NCBI RefSeq assembly: GCF_007859955.1
Contig: NZ_SJPR01000012.1
Location: 1-32,069, forward strand
DNA: 32,069 nt
DNA from: Botrimarina colliarenosi
GTDB taxonomy: Bacteria > Planctomycetota > Planctomycetia > Pirellulales > Lacipirellulaceae
Reading direction: 5' to 3'
Shown: one piece after another, positions 15,278 through 22,923 of the stretch
Layout: each line of letters begins with the position of its first letter
Numbering within the stretch: position 1 is the stretch's first letter
Program-made: the position numbers and the translations under genes
The notes under the pieces: model-generated
The model's database searches: none
What the model saw: the letters and a program-made list of their open reading frames with translations, nothing else
What the model was told of the DNA's origin: nothing

Positions 15278-17856
15278 TTGGCAAGGGCCTCTGACGCATC
15301 ACCCTTCGTCGATCGAACAACGTCGTTCTCTTCGAAGACGACGTCGATTTCCAAGATCCCAACACTCGCATCTTGTTGCGGCGTCATGTTCACGCGGATG
15401 GCTTCGCAGGTCAGCCCCGCGGCGGGATGGACAACGTTGTATTGATTAACACGCGTCCCATACTCGTCGGTCACGTAGAGATCCATCGGAGACCAGCTTC
15501 CTTCCCGTTTGACCTCCAGCGACCACTCTTCGGGCGTCTTGACATCCTTGTTGTTGTCAAACCAATAGACGCCGACGCTGCGAATGCGTCGGGCGTTCGC
15601 AAACCGTCCCTCAACCCACTGCGGCTCGCCCGTGCGCGGCCGGCTCGACCAGCGTGTCGACTTGTTGCCACTCGACCATCGCGGTTCGTGGTTGTCTGCG
15701 ATCGCGGAGAGAGCGTCCTCTTCGAACGTGTGTGAAGCGGCTATCTCAACGAACGGGCTGTCGTCCGGAAGCGCCAGTGGGTCAAACTGCGCCAGGTCGC
15801 GTGTCCGCGGGAACCACACACACATCGAGCTCACGCCCCGGTTGTTCCAGGCGTAGTACGGGGTGAGGTTGAGTGTTGCTTGGTCAACGCCGCCCTCGGC
15901 GGTCACCGTCTCGGCGGGTAAGGCGACCTGCAGGAAGCTCCCCGATGCGATTGTGGCTGTCGAGGTCGTCGCCGAAGTCGTGCGCGGAGGCTCTTTGAAG
16001 AAGAAGCGTTGCACCGGACCGCCGTTGTCGACTCCCTCGCCGCACAACACAAGCGGGCCACGGGTGAAAGCGATCCGCTGATCGTTCGCTAGGACAGACG
16101 AGTGGCATTCCGACACGCGAACCGGCATCGGCAGGCCCAGCTTCACGGTGTCACCGCGGCTCCAGACTCGATCGACCTTAGCGAATCCGCGTTCGACAGA
16201 GACCGGATACGGCTCGTCGTTAACGAGCAGGGTGATCTTGTCGTTGCAGTCGTCTGCGTAGTGATACAGATCGCCGGGAACGAATCGGTCGCTAGTCCAG
16301 GTGGGGATTCGGAGTAACAAGCAGAACCTGGTCGGCGTTTCAGGCGTTAGCTTGAACTCGATGTCGCCTTCGTTCGGGTACTCGGTGGTCTGTTCAATCG
16401 CGAGACGGCCGGAAGACAGTTCCAACGAGGTCCGGCTGGCGGCGTAGAAAGTAGCGTAGACCTCATCGCCGTTGTGGGCGTACGCCATCCCCGGAACTTG
16501 GGGCAAGAGCCGTGCAAGATTCGAGGGGCAGCAAGCGGTGCCAAACCACGGCGCTCTCCCCGGCGTTCCGTGATTGAACGGGTGCTTTCCGTCGGCTCCC
16601 AAAGGGTTCACGTAGAAGAACCGATTGCCCTCCAGGTTCACCGCCGCCAGCACGTTGTTCAGCAGCGCAACCTCGGCGACGTCAACGTACTTTGCATCGC
16701 GGTAGAGCAAGAACATCCGGTAGTTGAACATCACGTTGCCCACGGCGGCGCATGTCTCGTTGAACGCGTCGTCGTTCGGCAGCTCGTACTCGGGTCCGAA
16801 GCCTTCGATACCATGCACCGCTCCGAGCCCGCCCGTGATGTGCATTCGCGTATCGACGATATTGCCCCAGATCCTCTCAATCGCACGCTGAAGCTCGGGG
16901 TTCGCGGACAGCGCCCCAATGTCTGCCATTGCTGAGTACAAGTAGGTAGCGCGGACAGCGTGGCCGACAGCCTTGACTTGCTCCGCAACGGGCGCGTGCT
17001 GCTGCGCGTAAGTCGGCGCCATGACGCCCTCACCATCCGGGACGTAAGTCACGCCGCGGATCTCGAGGAAACGGCTAGCCATGTCGAGATACTTCTGCTC
17101 GCCCGTCACGCGGTAGAGCTTCACGAGTGCAAGCTCGATCTCTTGGTGACCGGGGGCCTGCAGGACGGGCTTGCCGCCATTGTACTTGGGGTCGCCATCA
17201 AAGAAGACCCGATAGACGTGGTCAGCGCTCTTCCTCGCAACGCCTAGGAACTTGTCTTTCCCGGTCGCGCGGTAGTAGGCGATCGCCGCCTCGTACATAT
17301 GCCCTACGTTGTACAACTCGTGGCTGTGCACGACGAACTCGTAAGGAGCATCCCCCATCATCTGGCGAGACGTGGCGACCCCGGTCGTGTGCGACGGGTA
17401 GAGATAGCCGTCTGGATGCTGGGCTGCGGCGATCAGATCGACGAGCTCGTCCAACGACGCCTCTAGCTCGGGGTCGCGTCTCAACTGCAAGAGATAGGCG
17501 GCCCCCTCCATCACCTTGTATAGGTCGGAATCGATAAACCGATGCGGGCGATGATCGGGCGTCGGAGCGCCAGCAAGGTGATCACGCGCAGCTCGAAGAT
17601 GTTCCACGCCCGGCTTCGTCCGCTCGAAGGCAAACGGCACCAAAGTCTCGCGTTGGGTGATGAGGCGAGGTCGCCAGAAGTCGCTTGTGATCTCCACTTC
17701 GTTGAACGGGACGGGCCGGATTGGGTAGTCGCCCTCGGCGTGCCCAGCGTCCGAGGTGGCGTCTGATCCGACGCAACACGATGCGACGAAGAAGATCGCT
17801 ACTGCAACTCCCGCGACGAGCCACGCCGTGTTCAGTCCTTGGGTAACGATTGCCAT
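15274..17856 (-). CDS. Lipoprotein GH127 beta-L-arabinofuranosidase with discoidin-like C-terminal domain
   Basis: An 860-residue protein and the most canonical GH127 member here. The N-terminus has a hydrophobic helix and lipobox VASC, so it is probably a lipoprotein. DUF1680 landmarks are FNEVEITSDFWRPRL, AAQHPDGYLYP and ITGGLGAVHGIEGFGPEYELP, with Glu351 in the acid/base position. Glu367-Thr-Cys369 and Cys442-Cys443 (FGTACCPSN) complete the zinc-thiolate site. The last ~140 residues (IRSVGVYWFDNNKD... to GILEIDVVF) form an F5/8-type-C-like beta-sandwich shared with the 897-residue enzyme at 24791. The ATG at 17856 is preferred for the signal; an ATG at 17898 would add 14 residues. It sits 76 bases after a DUF1559 gene and overlaps the next DUF1680 gene by four bases. 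Confidence 0.9.
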   Translation of the reverse strand: MAIVTQGLNTAWLVAGVAVAIFFVASCCVGSDATSDAGHAEGDYPIRPVPFNEVEITSDFWRPRLITQRETLVPFAFERTKPGVEHLRAARDHLAGAPTPDHRPHRFIDSDLYKVMEGAAYLLQLRRDPELEASLDELVDLIAAAQHPDGYLYPSHTTGVATSRQMMGDAPYEFVVHSHELYNVGHMYEAAIAYYRATGKDKFLGVARKSADHVYRVFFDGDPKYNGGKPVLQAPGHQEIELALVKLYRVTGEQKYLDMASRFLEIRGVTYVPDGEGVMAPTYAQQHAPVAEQVKAVGHAVRATYLYSAMADIGALSANPELQRAIERIWGNIVDTRMHITGGLGAVHGIEGFGPEYELPNDDAFNETCAAVGNVMFNYRMFLLYRDAKYVDVAEVALLNNVLAAVNLEGNRFFYVNPLGADGKHPFNHGTPGRAPWFGTACCPSNLARLLPQVPGMAYAHNGDEVYATFYAASRTSLELSSGRLAIEQTTEYPNEGDIEFKLTPETPTRFCLLLRIPTWTSDRFVPGDLYHYADDCNDKITLLVNDEPYPVSVERGFAKVDRVWSRGDTVKLGLPMPVRVSECHSSVLANDQRIAFTRGPLVLCGEGVDNGGPVQRFFFKEPPRTTSATTSTATIASGSFLQVALPAETVTAEGGVDQATLNLTPYYAWNNRGVSSMCVWFPRTRDLAQFDPLALPDDSPFVEIAASHTFEEDALSAIADNHEPRWSSGNKSTRWSSRPRTGEPQWVEGRFANARRIRSVGVYWFDNNKDVKTPEEWSLEVKREGSWSPMDLYVTDEYGTRVNQYNVVHPAAGLTCEAIRVNMTPQQDASVGILEIDVVFEENDVVRSTKGDASEALAK

Positions 17857-17932
17857 AGAGAGCCGTCCAAGATGCGGTCTTAACGCGTTCGCGTGCATGC
17901 GCCGTGTGGTTGCTTGCTATAGATAAGCTCGG

Positions 17933-19042
17933 TTATAGACCGCCGCCAGCCTGCTGTGCGGCGCCGATGCACGGTCCGCCCTCGTCGTTTCGCGCGGCTA
18001 GTCGCTCCATCTCGCCACGATCCACGTCATATGTCAACGTCCGTACTGATCCGTCGCAGAAAGACGCAACGAAGACGCCGGGATGCGATGAGCCGAAGCT
18101 CCACATCTGCCCGTTTCCTAAATCGGGGTGCTGGTCCTCCGTGTCGGGTTTCGGCATCGCGAACATCCCGAACTGCTCGAAGCCAGGTCGAACGAAGCTC
18201 GATGCCCAACGAATCGTGTCCCAGTCGTAGCCTTGGTACATCGAGTTGTTGTTTGACGGGACTGGTGCACCGTCAGTCCCCTGGAGACTCACGTGCAGCC
18301 ATCGCTCCGCAATAAGCATCGTCTTGCTTGTACCATCCACGATCTTCCGCAGCTCGATGGGCCAACGTGGCACGAAGACGCCGTCAAACTTACTTGCGGT
18401 CTCTCGATCTACCATTCCCGCGCACAACGACGTCCCTAGCGAGGCCGGGTATTTTTCGGCGCAGAATCTGTTTCCAGGGCCGGCAGGCCGTGGGGCCTTG
18501 TCAACGGTGGTCATAAAGGGGATTCCGCACCCGCCGTTTCCCGCATAGTCGGTCTTCGCAACGATACCACCTGGAACTGGATCGGAGTTGATTGAGCCCT
18601 CTGTGCCCGGACCCAGCCCTCCGCCATCGCGGCTAGGACACGTGAAGATCCCGATCGGTGTAAGCTTTTGCTGAAGCAACGCCGCATTCTTCTCAGCATC
18701 CGATAGTCCTTCTCCGATCGCGGCAACGGCGCCCTCTTCCAAGTAGGGAAGCAACGAGAACGTCCACCCTCCTGGTTGATGCTCTCCAACCCCAAGGTTG
18801 GGATCGCCCGTCCATCGGAACCCCCAACCCGATGAGGGAAGAAACTGATGCGTCGATTCGTGGTTCAGGCATCCGAGCGCCAACTGCTTCAGCTGGTTAG
18901 TGCACTGGGTGCGTCGCGCGGCCTCACGCGCCGCCTGCACAGCGGGCAGGAGCAACGCCACGAGGATCCCGATGATCGCGATGACCACGAGAAGCTCGAC
19001 TAGCGTGAATCCATCCCGAGTCCTAGCGTATGACATAACCAT
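17933..19042 (-). CDS. DUF1559 pseudopilin-like protein (canonical prepilin signal)
   Basis: A 369-residue DUF1559 protein. Its short basic leader MVMSYARTRDG is followed by a standard prepilin cleavage context G/FTLVE and the helix LLVVIAIIGILVALLLPAVQ. Then come AAREAARRTQC and, near the C-terminus, the H-x9-DG motif SSHPGVFVASFCDG. AGGAGGT five bases before the ATG supports the start. It lies 43 bases after a PEP-CTERM gene and just ahead of two DUF1680 genes, so it is probably co-transcribed with them. The likely location is the cell surface, as a pilus- or pseudopilus-like component; its exact role in glycan use is not established. Confidence 0.9.
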   Translation of the reverse strand: MVMSYARTRDGFTLVELLVVIAIIGILVALLLPAVQAAREAARRTQCTNQLKQLALGCLNHESTHQFLPSSGWGFRWTGDPNLGVGEHQPGGWTFSLLPYLEEGAVAAIGEGLSDAEKNAALLQQKLTPIGIFTCPSRDGGGLGPGTEGSINSDPVPGGIVAKTDYAGNGGCGIPFMTTVDKAPRPAGPGNRFCAEKYPASLGTSLCAGMVDRETASKFDGVFVPRWPIELRKIVDGTSKTMLIAERWLHVSLQGTDGAPVPSNNNSMYQGYDWDTIRWASSFVRPGFEQFGMFAMPKPDTEDQHPDLGNGQMWSFGSSHPGVFVASFCDGSVRTLTYDVDRGEMERLAARNDEGGPCIGAAQQAGGGL

Positions 19043-19085
19043 GAAGACCTCCTAGAGAACGACTTACTCAGGTGTTCAACGCGTG

Positions 19086-20375
19086 TTACTGGGATCGCTT
19101 TCGCCGGCCTCGTCCCAGCGCTAGTCCTGGCAGAGCAAGCAAGACTGCGCCGGGCTCGGGTACGGCGGTCCCCGCGAGCGGCGGCAGTGGGGAGACGTCG
19201 GCGGCAGTGAGGCCGAAGTTGGCGGCCCAGAAGTCGTAGTCTTCCTGGTCGACGACGCCTGGCGTCGTGGCGTCGGCGTCTTCGCCGTTGAGTGTGATCG
19301 AGCCGCCCAGGTTGTCACGCCACACCGTGTAGTCGGCGACGTCAACAGCGCCATCGTTGTTGTAGTCCCCCGGCACCGTCGGCGCTTCGATCGTGATGAA
19401 CGGCGCGGGGCCCGTCGTCGTGTCGAGCGTGATCACCGGCGCCGCCGTGCCGCCCCACGCGGTGAGCTCGTGCGTGTCCACATACCCTTCGTAGCGATCC
19501 ACCTCTACCTGGTTGGGTGAGACGATGAACTCGCTGACGTGACCGAAGATCGAGATGACCGCGTTGTTGCTCAGGTCCATGTGGACGTCCCCCGATGAGG
19601 GGACGGGGAGTCCGTCAAGGAACCAATTGCGGTTGAAACTCAGGTGACCCCCGTTGGCCGGGTCGCCCGCAACGTTCGACGCGAGGTTGATCTCGGCGTC
19701 GCCCGAGAGCAACGCCGTGCCGTTCCCCTTGAGCTGGCCGAGGTTCATCCAACGGGCGTTGATCACGCCGCCGCTCATGACCAGCTCGCCGTTCAAGGGA
19801 GCCGAGTCCGTTGGGTCCGGCAGCGAGTCATCGACAAACTGCTCCGGGATCAAGAGGCCGTTGGTGATCACGGTCCCGCCCGACATATCGACACGCTGTG
19901 TCGAATCGGGGTCTCCGCTGTCGTTAAAGCCCCGACCGATGTCGAGGTGCCAGCCGACCGCGTTCGCATCGTCGGGCGCGTCCGGATCGACCCCGATACG
20001 CAGGGTTCCGCCCGTGATCTCGAGAGTCGAGGGGGCGCCACGGTCGCCACCGATTCGGACACCGTAGGCGTTCGCCGTTACCGACGAATCGATGAGAGTT
20101 GTCGCGTTGGGCGTGTCGAGAAAGACGTTGTTGTTGCCGACCGGGCCGTCGTCGGATGGGTCGGGGGTGAGCGGATAGAAAATCCCGTTGGGATCGTCCC
20201 AGCCAACGAGTGGATTTTGACTCGAACCGAGCGGCACGACGCCGATCGACCAGTTGCCGGCGTCCGACCACAGGTTGGAGGCTCCCCCGTCGATCCAGGA
20301 ATTCACCTGGGCATCGGCGTCCAATGACGCGACAAGCAAGGCTGCCATGGCGGCCGTAGTGTAGGTGGTACGCAC
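19086..20375 (-). CDS. Exported PEP-CTERM protein with dockerin-like calcium repeat
   Basis: A 429-residue protein with a signal peptide (AAMAALLVASLDADA) and a long beta-rich body of repeated ...SGG.../...TGG... turns, suggesting a beta-helix. A dockerin-type duplication spans about residues 336-388 (GDYNNDGAVDVADYTVWRD and GVVDQEDYDFWAANFG). The C-terminal PEP-CTERM signal is VPEP (405-408), a hydrophobic stretch and GRGRRKRSQ. Start is the GTG at 20375, preceded by GGGAGA. The body (SNLWSDAGNW, MSGGTVITNGLLIPE) is paralogous to the next PEP-CTERM protein. Such proteins are typically exosortase substrates placed in or outside the envelope. It precedes the DUF1559/DUF1680 run and may anchor enzymes or glycan, which is inference. 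Confidence 0.88.
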   Translation of the reverse strand: MRTTYTTAAMAALLVASLDADAQVNSWIDGGASNLWSDAGNWSIGVVPLGSSQNPLVGWDDPNGIFYPLTPDPSDDGPVGNNNVFLDTPNATTLIDSSVTANAYGVRIGGDRGAPSTLEITGGTLRIGVDPDAPDDANAVGWHLDIGRGFNDSGDPDSTQRVDMSGGTVITNGLLIPEQFVDDSLPDPTDSAPLNGELVMSGGVINARWMNLGQLKGNGTALLSGDAEINLASNVAGDPANGGHLSFNRNWFLDGLPVPSSGDVHMDLSNNAVISIFGHVSEFIVSPNQVEVDRYEGYVDTHELTAWGGTAAPVITLDTTTGPAPFITIEAPTVPGDYNNDGAVDVADYTVWRDNLGGSITLNGEDADATTPGVVDQEDYDFWAANFGLTAADVSPLPPLAGTAVPEPGAVLLALPGLALGRGRRKRSQ

Positions 20376-20390
20376 GAGTATTCTCCCTGC

Positions 20391-20606
20391 CTACGAAGTG
20401 AGTGGCTTTGTGGTTGGTATGGTCTTGCAGTTACTTGGGCTCCGCGGCGGGCGGTAACCAAATGCCCGCGCGAATGATGCGGCGAGACCAATCAGCAGGC
20501 AGCTCCCCGGTTCGGGTGCGGCGCCCAGCCCGAACGTGATCCCAGCCAAGGCCCCGAGGACGAGAGTGAACCCGCCGCGATCTTTGATGGCGTCTGTCGT
20601 ACTCAC
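20391..20606 (-). pseudogene. Short PEP-CTERM-like remnant or small protein
   Basis: A 71-residue frame (GTG start) has RGGFTLVLGALAG, reminiscent of a prepilin signal. It is followed directly by APEPGSCLLIGLAASFA and a basic GYRPPR, which resembles a PEP-CTERM sorting signal. There is no beta-rich body. It lies between two PEP-CTERM genes in the same direction and ends 15 bases before the start of the downstream one. It may be the decayed end of a third copy, or a tiny leader protein. The evidence is weak. Confidence 0.35.
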
Positions 20607-20737
20607 TTGGTGAACCTGCCGTGGCCATCAAGAACTGCTGCACCCTCCAGCCGCAGCTCGCATTCGGGGCGGGTGGCTGTGCGTCGAGGAAGTGAAGTCT
20701 CGCCTTCGGCGCACTTCCCCTAGCTGTGCACCGCAAG

Positions 20738-20792
20738 ACGCAAGGTCGAGGGTCTCCGGCCGCTGACCGGAGACCCTCGCCTATCATTGCGT
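20738..20792 (-). terminator. Strong hairpin downstream of PEP-CTERM gene
   Basis: CGAGGGTCTCCGG (20747-20759) pairs perfectly over 13 bp with CCGGAGACCCTCG (20767-20779), leaving a 7-base loop. Outside it ACGCAA (20738-20743) can pair with TTGCGT (20787-20792). It begins about 30 bases after the stop of the minus-strand PEP-CTERM gene. There is no T-run, as is common in GC-rich genomes. It probably ends that transcript and insulates it from the downstream PEP-CTERM gene. Confidence 0.75.
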
Positions 20793-20822
20793 GCAGCTAC
20801 TCTCCCACCCCAACGTCACGAG

Positions 20823-21782
20823 CTAAGCCCGCCGACGCGCGAGCAGCAGCGGGCACGAAACCAGCAAGAGAGCGGCCGTAGCCGGCTCGGGCACCGCTCG
20901 AAGCGTGATGACACCGTTCGAGAAGCTGACCCCAATCGGACTGGCGCCGCCGTCGCCGACGATCCAACCCGAGTTGACGTAGTTGTCGCGGATATAGTCG
21001 GCTTCCGCTTTCGTGGCGGCGCCACGGATGCCATCGCCGTTCTCGTCGGTCCACCACTCGCCGTGAACGGTCAGGACGCCGTTGTCACGGATATCCAGTA
21101 GCGACGTCCCTACCGGTACGGCTTCGAACGCCTCGATCCACAAGACGCCCGGCGCGAAGCCGTTGTTGTCGTCGGTCAGGTTGACCTGAGCGTTGTCACT
21201 GATCGTGACCACGGAGTTGGCATCCTGGGCGCCGAGGCGAAGCAAGTCGGTGTTGACGATGCTGTCGCCGCTGACGTGCATCTCGGCGTTGATTCCGACG
21301 CTGCCCACACCGGGGCCGAACGCTTCGGGAACGGTGATGCCAGCGGCGTTCACGACCCCGCCCGACATGTTGAACTGCACCAGCTGGCCGGGCAGCACGT
21401 TCGTTCCACGGCCTACGTTGAACAGGAAGTTGCCCTGAGTGGTCAGCGAGCCGCCGGTCATCGTCAGCGTGTTGCTAGCCGCCTGCGAGCCGAAGGCACC
21501 TTCCTTCGGGTGCCCGATCTGCACGGCGAAGGCTTCGACGTTCATTCCGTCTTCGATAAGAATGTTGGTGCCATCGAGCAGATTCAGCGCGACGTTGCCG
21601 TCTGTCACCGCGTTGTCCCTGTCGGTGGGGCTGCTCGGCACGATGCCAGTATCCCAGTTGGCTGGGTCGTCGAAACGATCAGTAGCTCCCGCGCCCGTCC
21701 ATCGGGCATCGGCTAGGGCCATCGAAGCGGAAGCCATAACGCCGATCGCAGCGGCGCAGCTCAGCAAGGTTCGCAGCTTCAT
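20823..21782 (-). CDS. Exported PEP-CTERM beta-rich protein
   Basis: A 319-residue protein with signal peptide LLSCAAAIGVMASASMALA, then a beta-rich region (RWTGAGATDRFDDPANW, MTGGSLTTQGNFLFNVGRG, NMSGGVVNAAGITVPEAFG). It ends in VPEP, a hydrophobic stretch (ATAALLLVSCPLLLA) and RRRA, the PEP-CTERM pattern. The same blocks occur in order in the 429-residue neighbour, so the two are paralogs, but this one has no dockerin repeat. The frame is open to 21935; the ATG at 21782 is chosen because AAGGAG precedes it correctly and a signal peptide begins there. It is transcribed away from the sigma-factor operon and followed by a strong hairpin. Its role is unknown, probably structural or binding. Confidence 0.85.
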   Translation of the reverse strand: MKLRTLLSCAAAIGVMASASMALADARWTGAGATDRFDDPANWDTGIVPSSPTDRDNAVTDGNVALNLLDGTNILIEDGMNVEAFAVQIGHPKEGAFGSQAASNTLTMTGGSLTTQGNFLFNVGRGTNVLPGQLVQFNMSGGVVNAAGITVPEAFGPGVGSVGINAEMHVSGDSIVNTDLLRLGAQDANSVVTISDNAQVNLTDDNNGFAPGVLWIEAFEAVPVGTSLLDIRDNGVLTVHGEWWTDENGDGIRGAATKAEADYIRDNYVNSGWIVGDGGASPIGVSFSNGVITLRAVPEPATAALLLVSCPLLLARRRA

Positions 21783-22266
21783 GAGACTCTCCTTCTTGGT
21801 GTGAGAAGCACAGGTGAAATAGAGGAACGAGGAAGTGGAGACGAGGAGTCGTGGGGGCTGCCTCATGACACGCAGATGATCGTCTGGCCGCTGGTCCATT
21901 GCGGCCTTGCTGATACTCGCGTTGCTCGGAATCACGGCAAGCCATTGCTACCGAACCACTTACAGCTGCCCAGTCGAGCGACAAGGCTGTGCCTGCGTGT
22001 CTGACAAGAGCTGCGTCTGAACGCGAGCCGGCCGCCCTATGACTACAACTGCACCGCCCGCGATCCTTTGCACAAAAATCCGCTAACTTCGTCCCACGCT
22101 TGTTGCCGCAACACGACCGGGGCGAGTCGTCGCCGGCGTTGTCCTTTCGGGCCGGTGGGTCGCTCAGCCCTGGCCTGCGCGTGCTCTGCATGCGACTATT
22201 GACCGAGGGCTCCGCGGTCGTCAGGCCGCGCCTGCTGCTTCTCGTCTACGAACTGGAGGGATTTCT
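21783..22266. promoter_or_regulatory. Divergent intergenic region between PEP-CTERM gene and sigma operon
   Basis: This 484-base region has no convincing gene. It must hold the promoters of the minus-strand PEP-CTERM gene and the plus-strand operon that begins with the sigma factor. I find no clear -35/-10 pair or long inverted repeat. Just before the sigma start, GGAGGG at good spacing supports the GTG at 22267. Confidence 0.45.
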
Positions 22267-22923
22267 GTGCAGAAATCGGCTCATCACGCTGTCGCTAGTA
22301 GGACCGGGTTGCCTCCGCGAACTTCGTTCAAGCAGGATCTAGACGTGCCTAAGGGAGAACCGCCTGAAGGACGCCATCGACCGGAAGAACATCTTGATCC
22401 GGAGACCTTTGTCAGCTTGGTGGTGACCCACGAAACCCGTGTGCGTGCCTTCATCGCGTCGCTGATGCTGCCCGCGAGTGACGTAGATGACGTTTTTCAG
22501 ACCGCATGCATGGCGGCGTTCCGCAAGATGCACGACTTCCGCTGCACGGATCAACCGCCAGACGAAGCGTTCGTCCGCTGGTTCTGCACGATCGCCAAGT
22601 TCGAAGTGCTTCTGTACTACCGAAAGCGTCGCAGTGCAAAGGTGACTTTCAGCACGGAGGTCGTTGAGGAGATAGCTGAGCTGCAGATCAACTCTTTGGA
22701 CCGGCTGAACTACCGCCTGGAGGCCCTGCGAGCGTGCATTGACGCCCTCGGAGATAAGGAAAAGATGCTGATTCGGATGCGATACGGAAACGGCATTCCC
22801 GTGGCCGATATCGCTGAGAGAATAGGCCTGTCTGCCAACGGCATGTACAAAGCGCTCGAACGAGTGCGTGCGAGGTTGCTCAGCTGCGTCAAGGCAAAAC
22901 TCCGAGCCGAGGGTCTGGGCTGA
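22267..22923 (+). CDS. ECF sigma factor, Rhodopirellula/Verrucomicrobium family
   Basis: A 218-residue ECF sigma factor. Region 2 is HETRVRAFIASLMLPASDVDDVFQTACMAAFRKM, followed by the characteristic RWFCTIAKFEVLLYYRKRR. Region 4 is LGDKEKMLIRMRYGNGIPVADIAERIGLSANGMYKALERVRARLL. This layout matches the lineage-specific sigma family common in planctomycetes and verrucomicrobia. The GTG start has GGAGGG six bases upstream. Its stop overlaps the start of the FecR-like gene by one base (TGATG), strongly suggesting that protein is its membrane-bound regulator. It heads the operon of DUF1680, epimerase and DUF5695-like genes, so it may control some or all units of the locus; the target promoters are not known. 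Confidence 0.92.
   Translation: MQKSAHHAVASRTGLPPRTSFKQDLDVPKGEPPEGRHRPEEHLDPETFVSLVVTHETRVRAFIASLMLPASDVDDVFQTACMAAFRKMHDFRCTDQPPDEAFVRWFCTIAKFEVLLYYRKRRSAKVTFSTEVVEEIAELQINSLDRLNYRLEALRACIDALGDKEKMLIRMRYGNGIPVADIAERIGLSANGMYKALERVRARLLSCVKAKLRAEGLG

Noticed and set aside
21783..21935. N-terminal extension of the 319-residue PEP-CTERM protein
   Set aside because: The extension would place 51 residues before a clear signal peptide, and AAGGAG marks the ATG at 21782.
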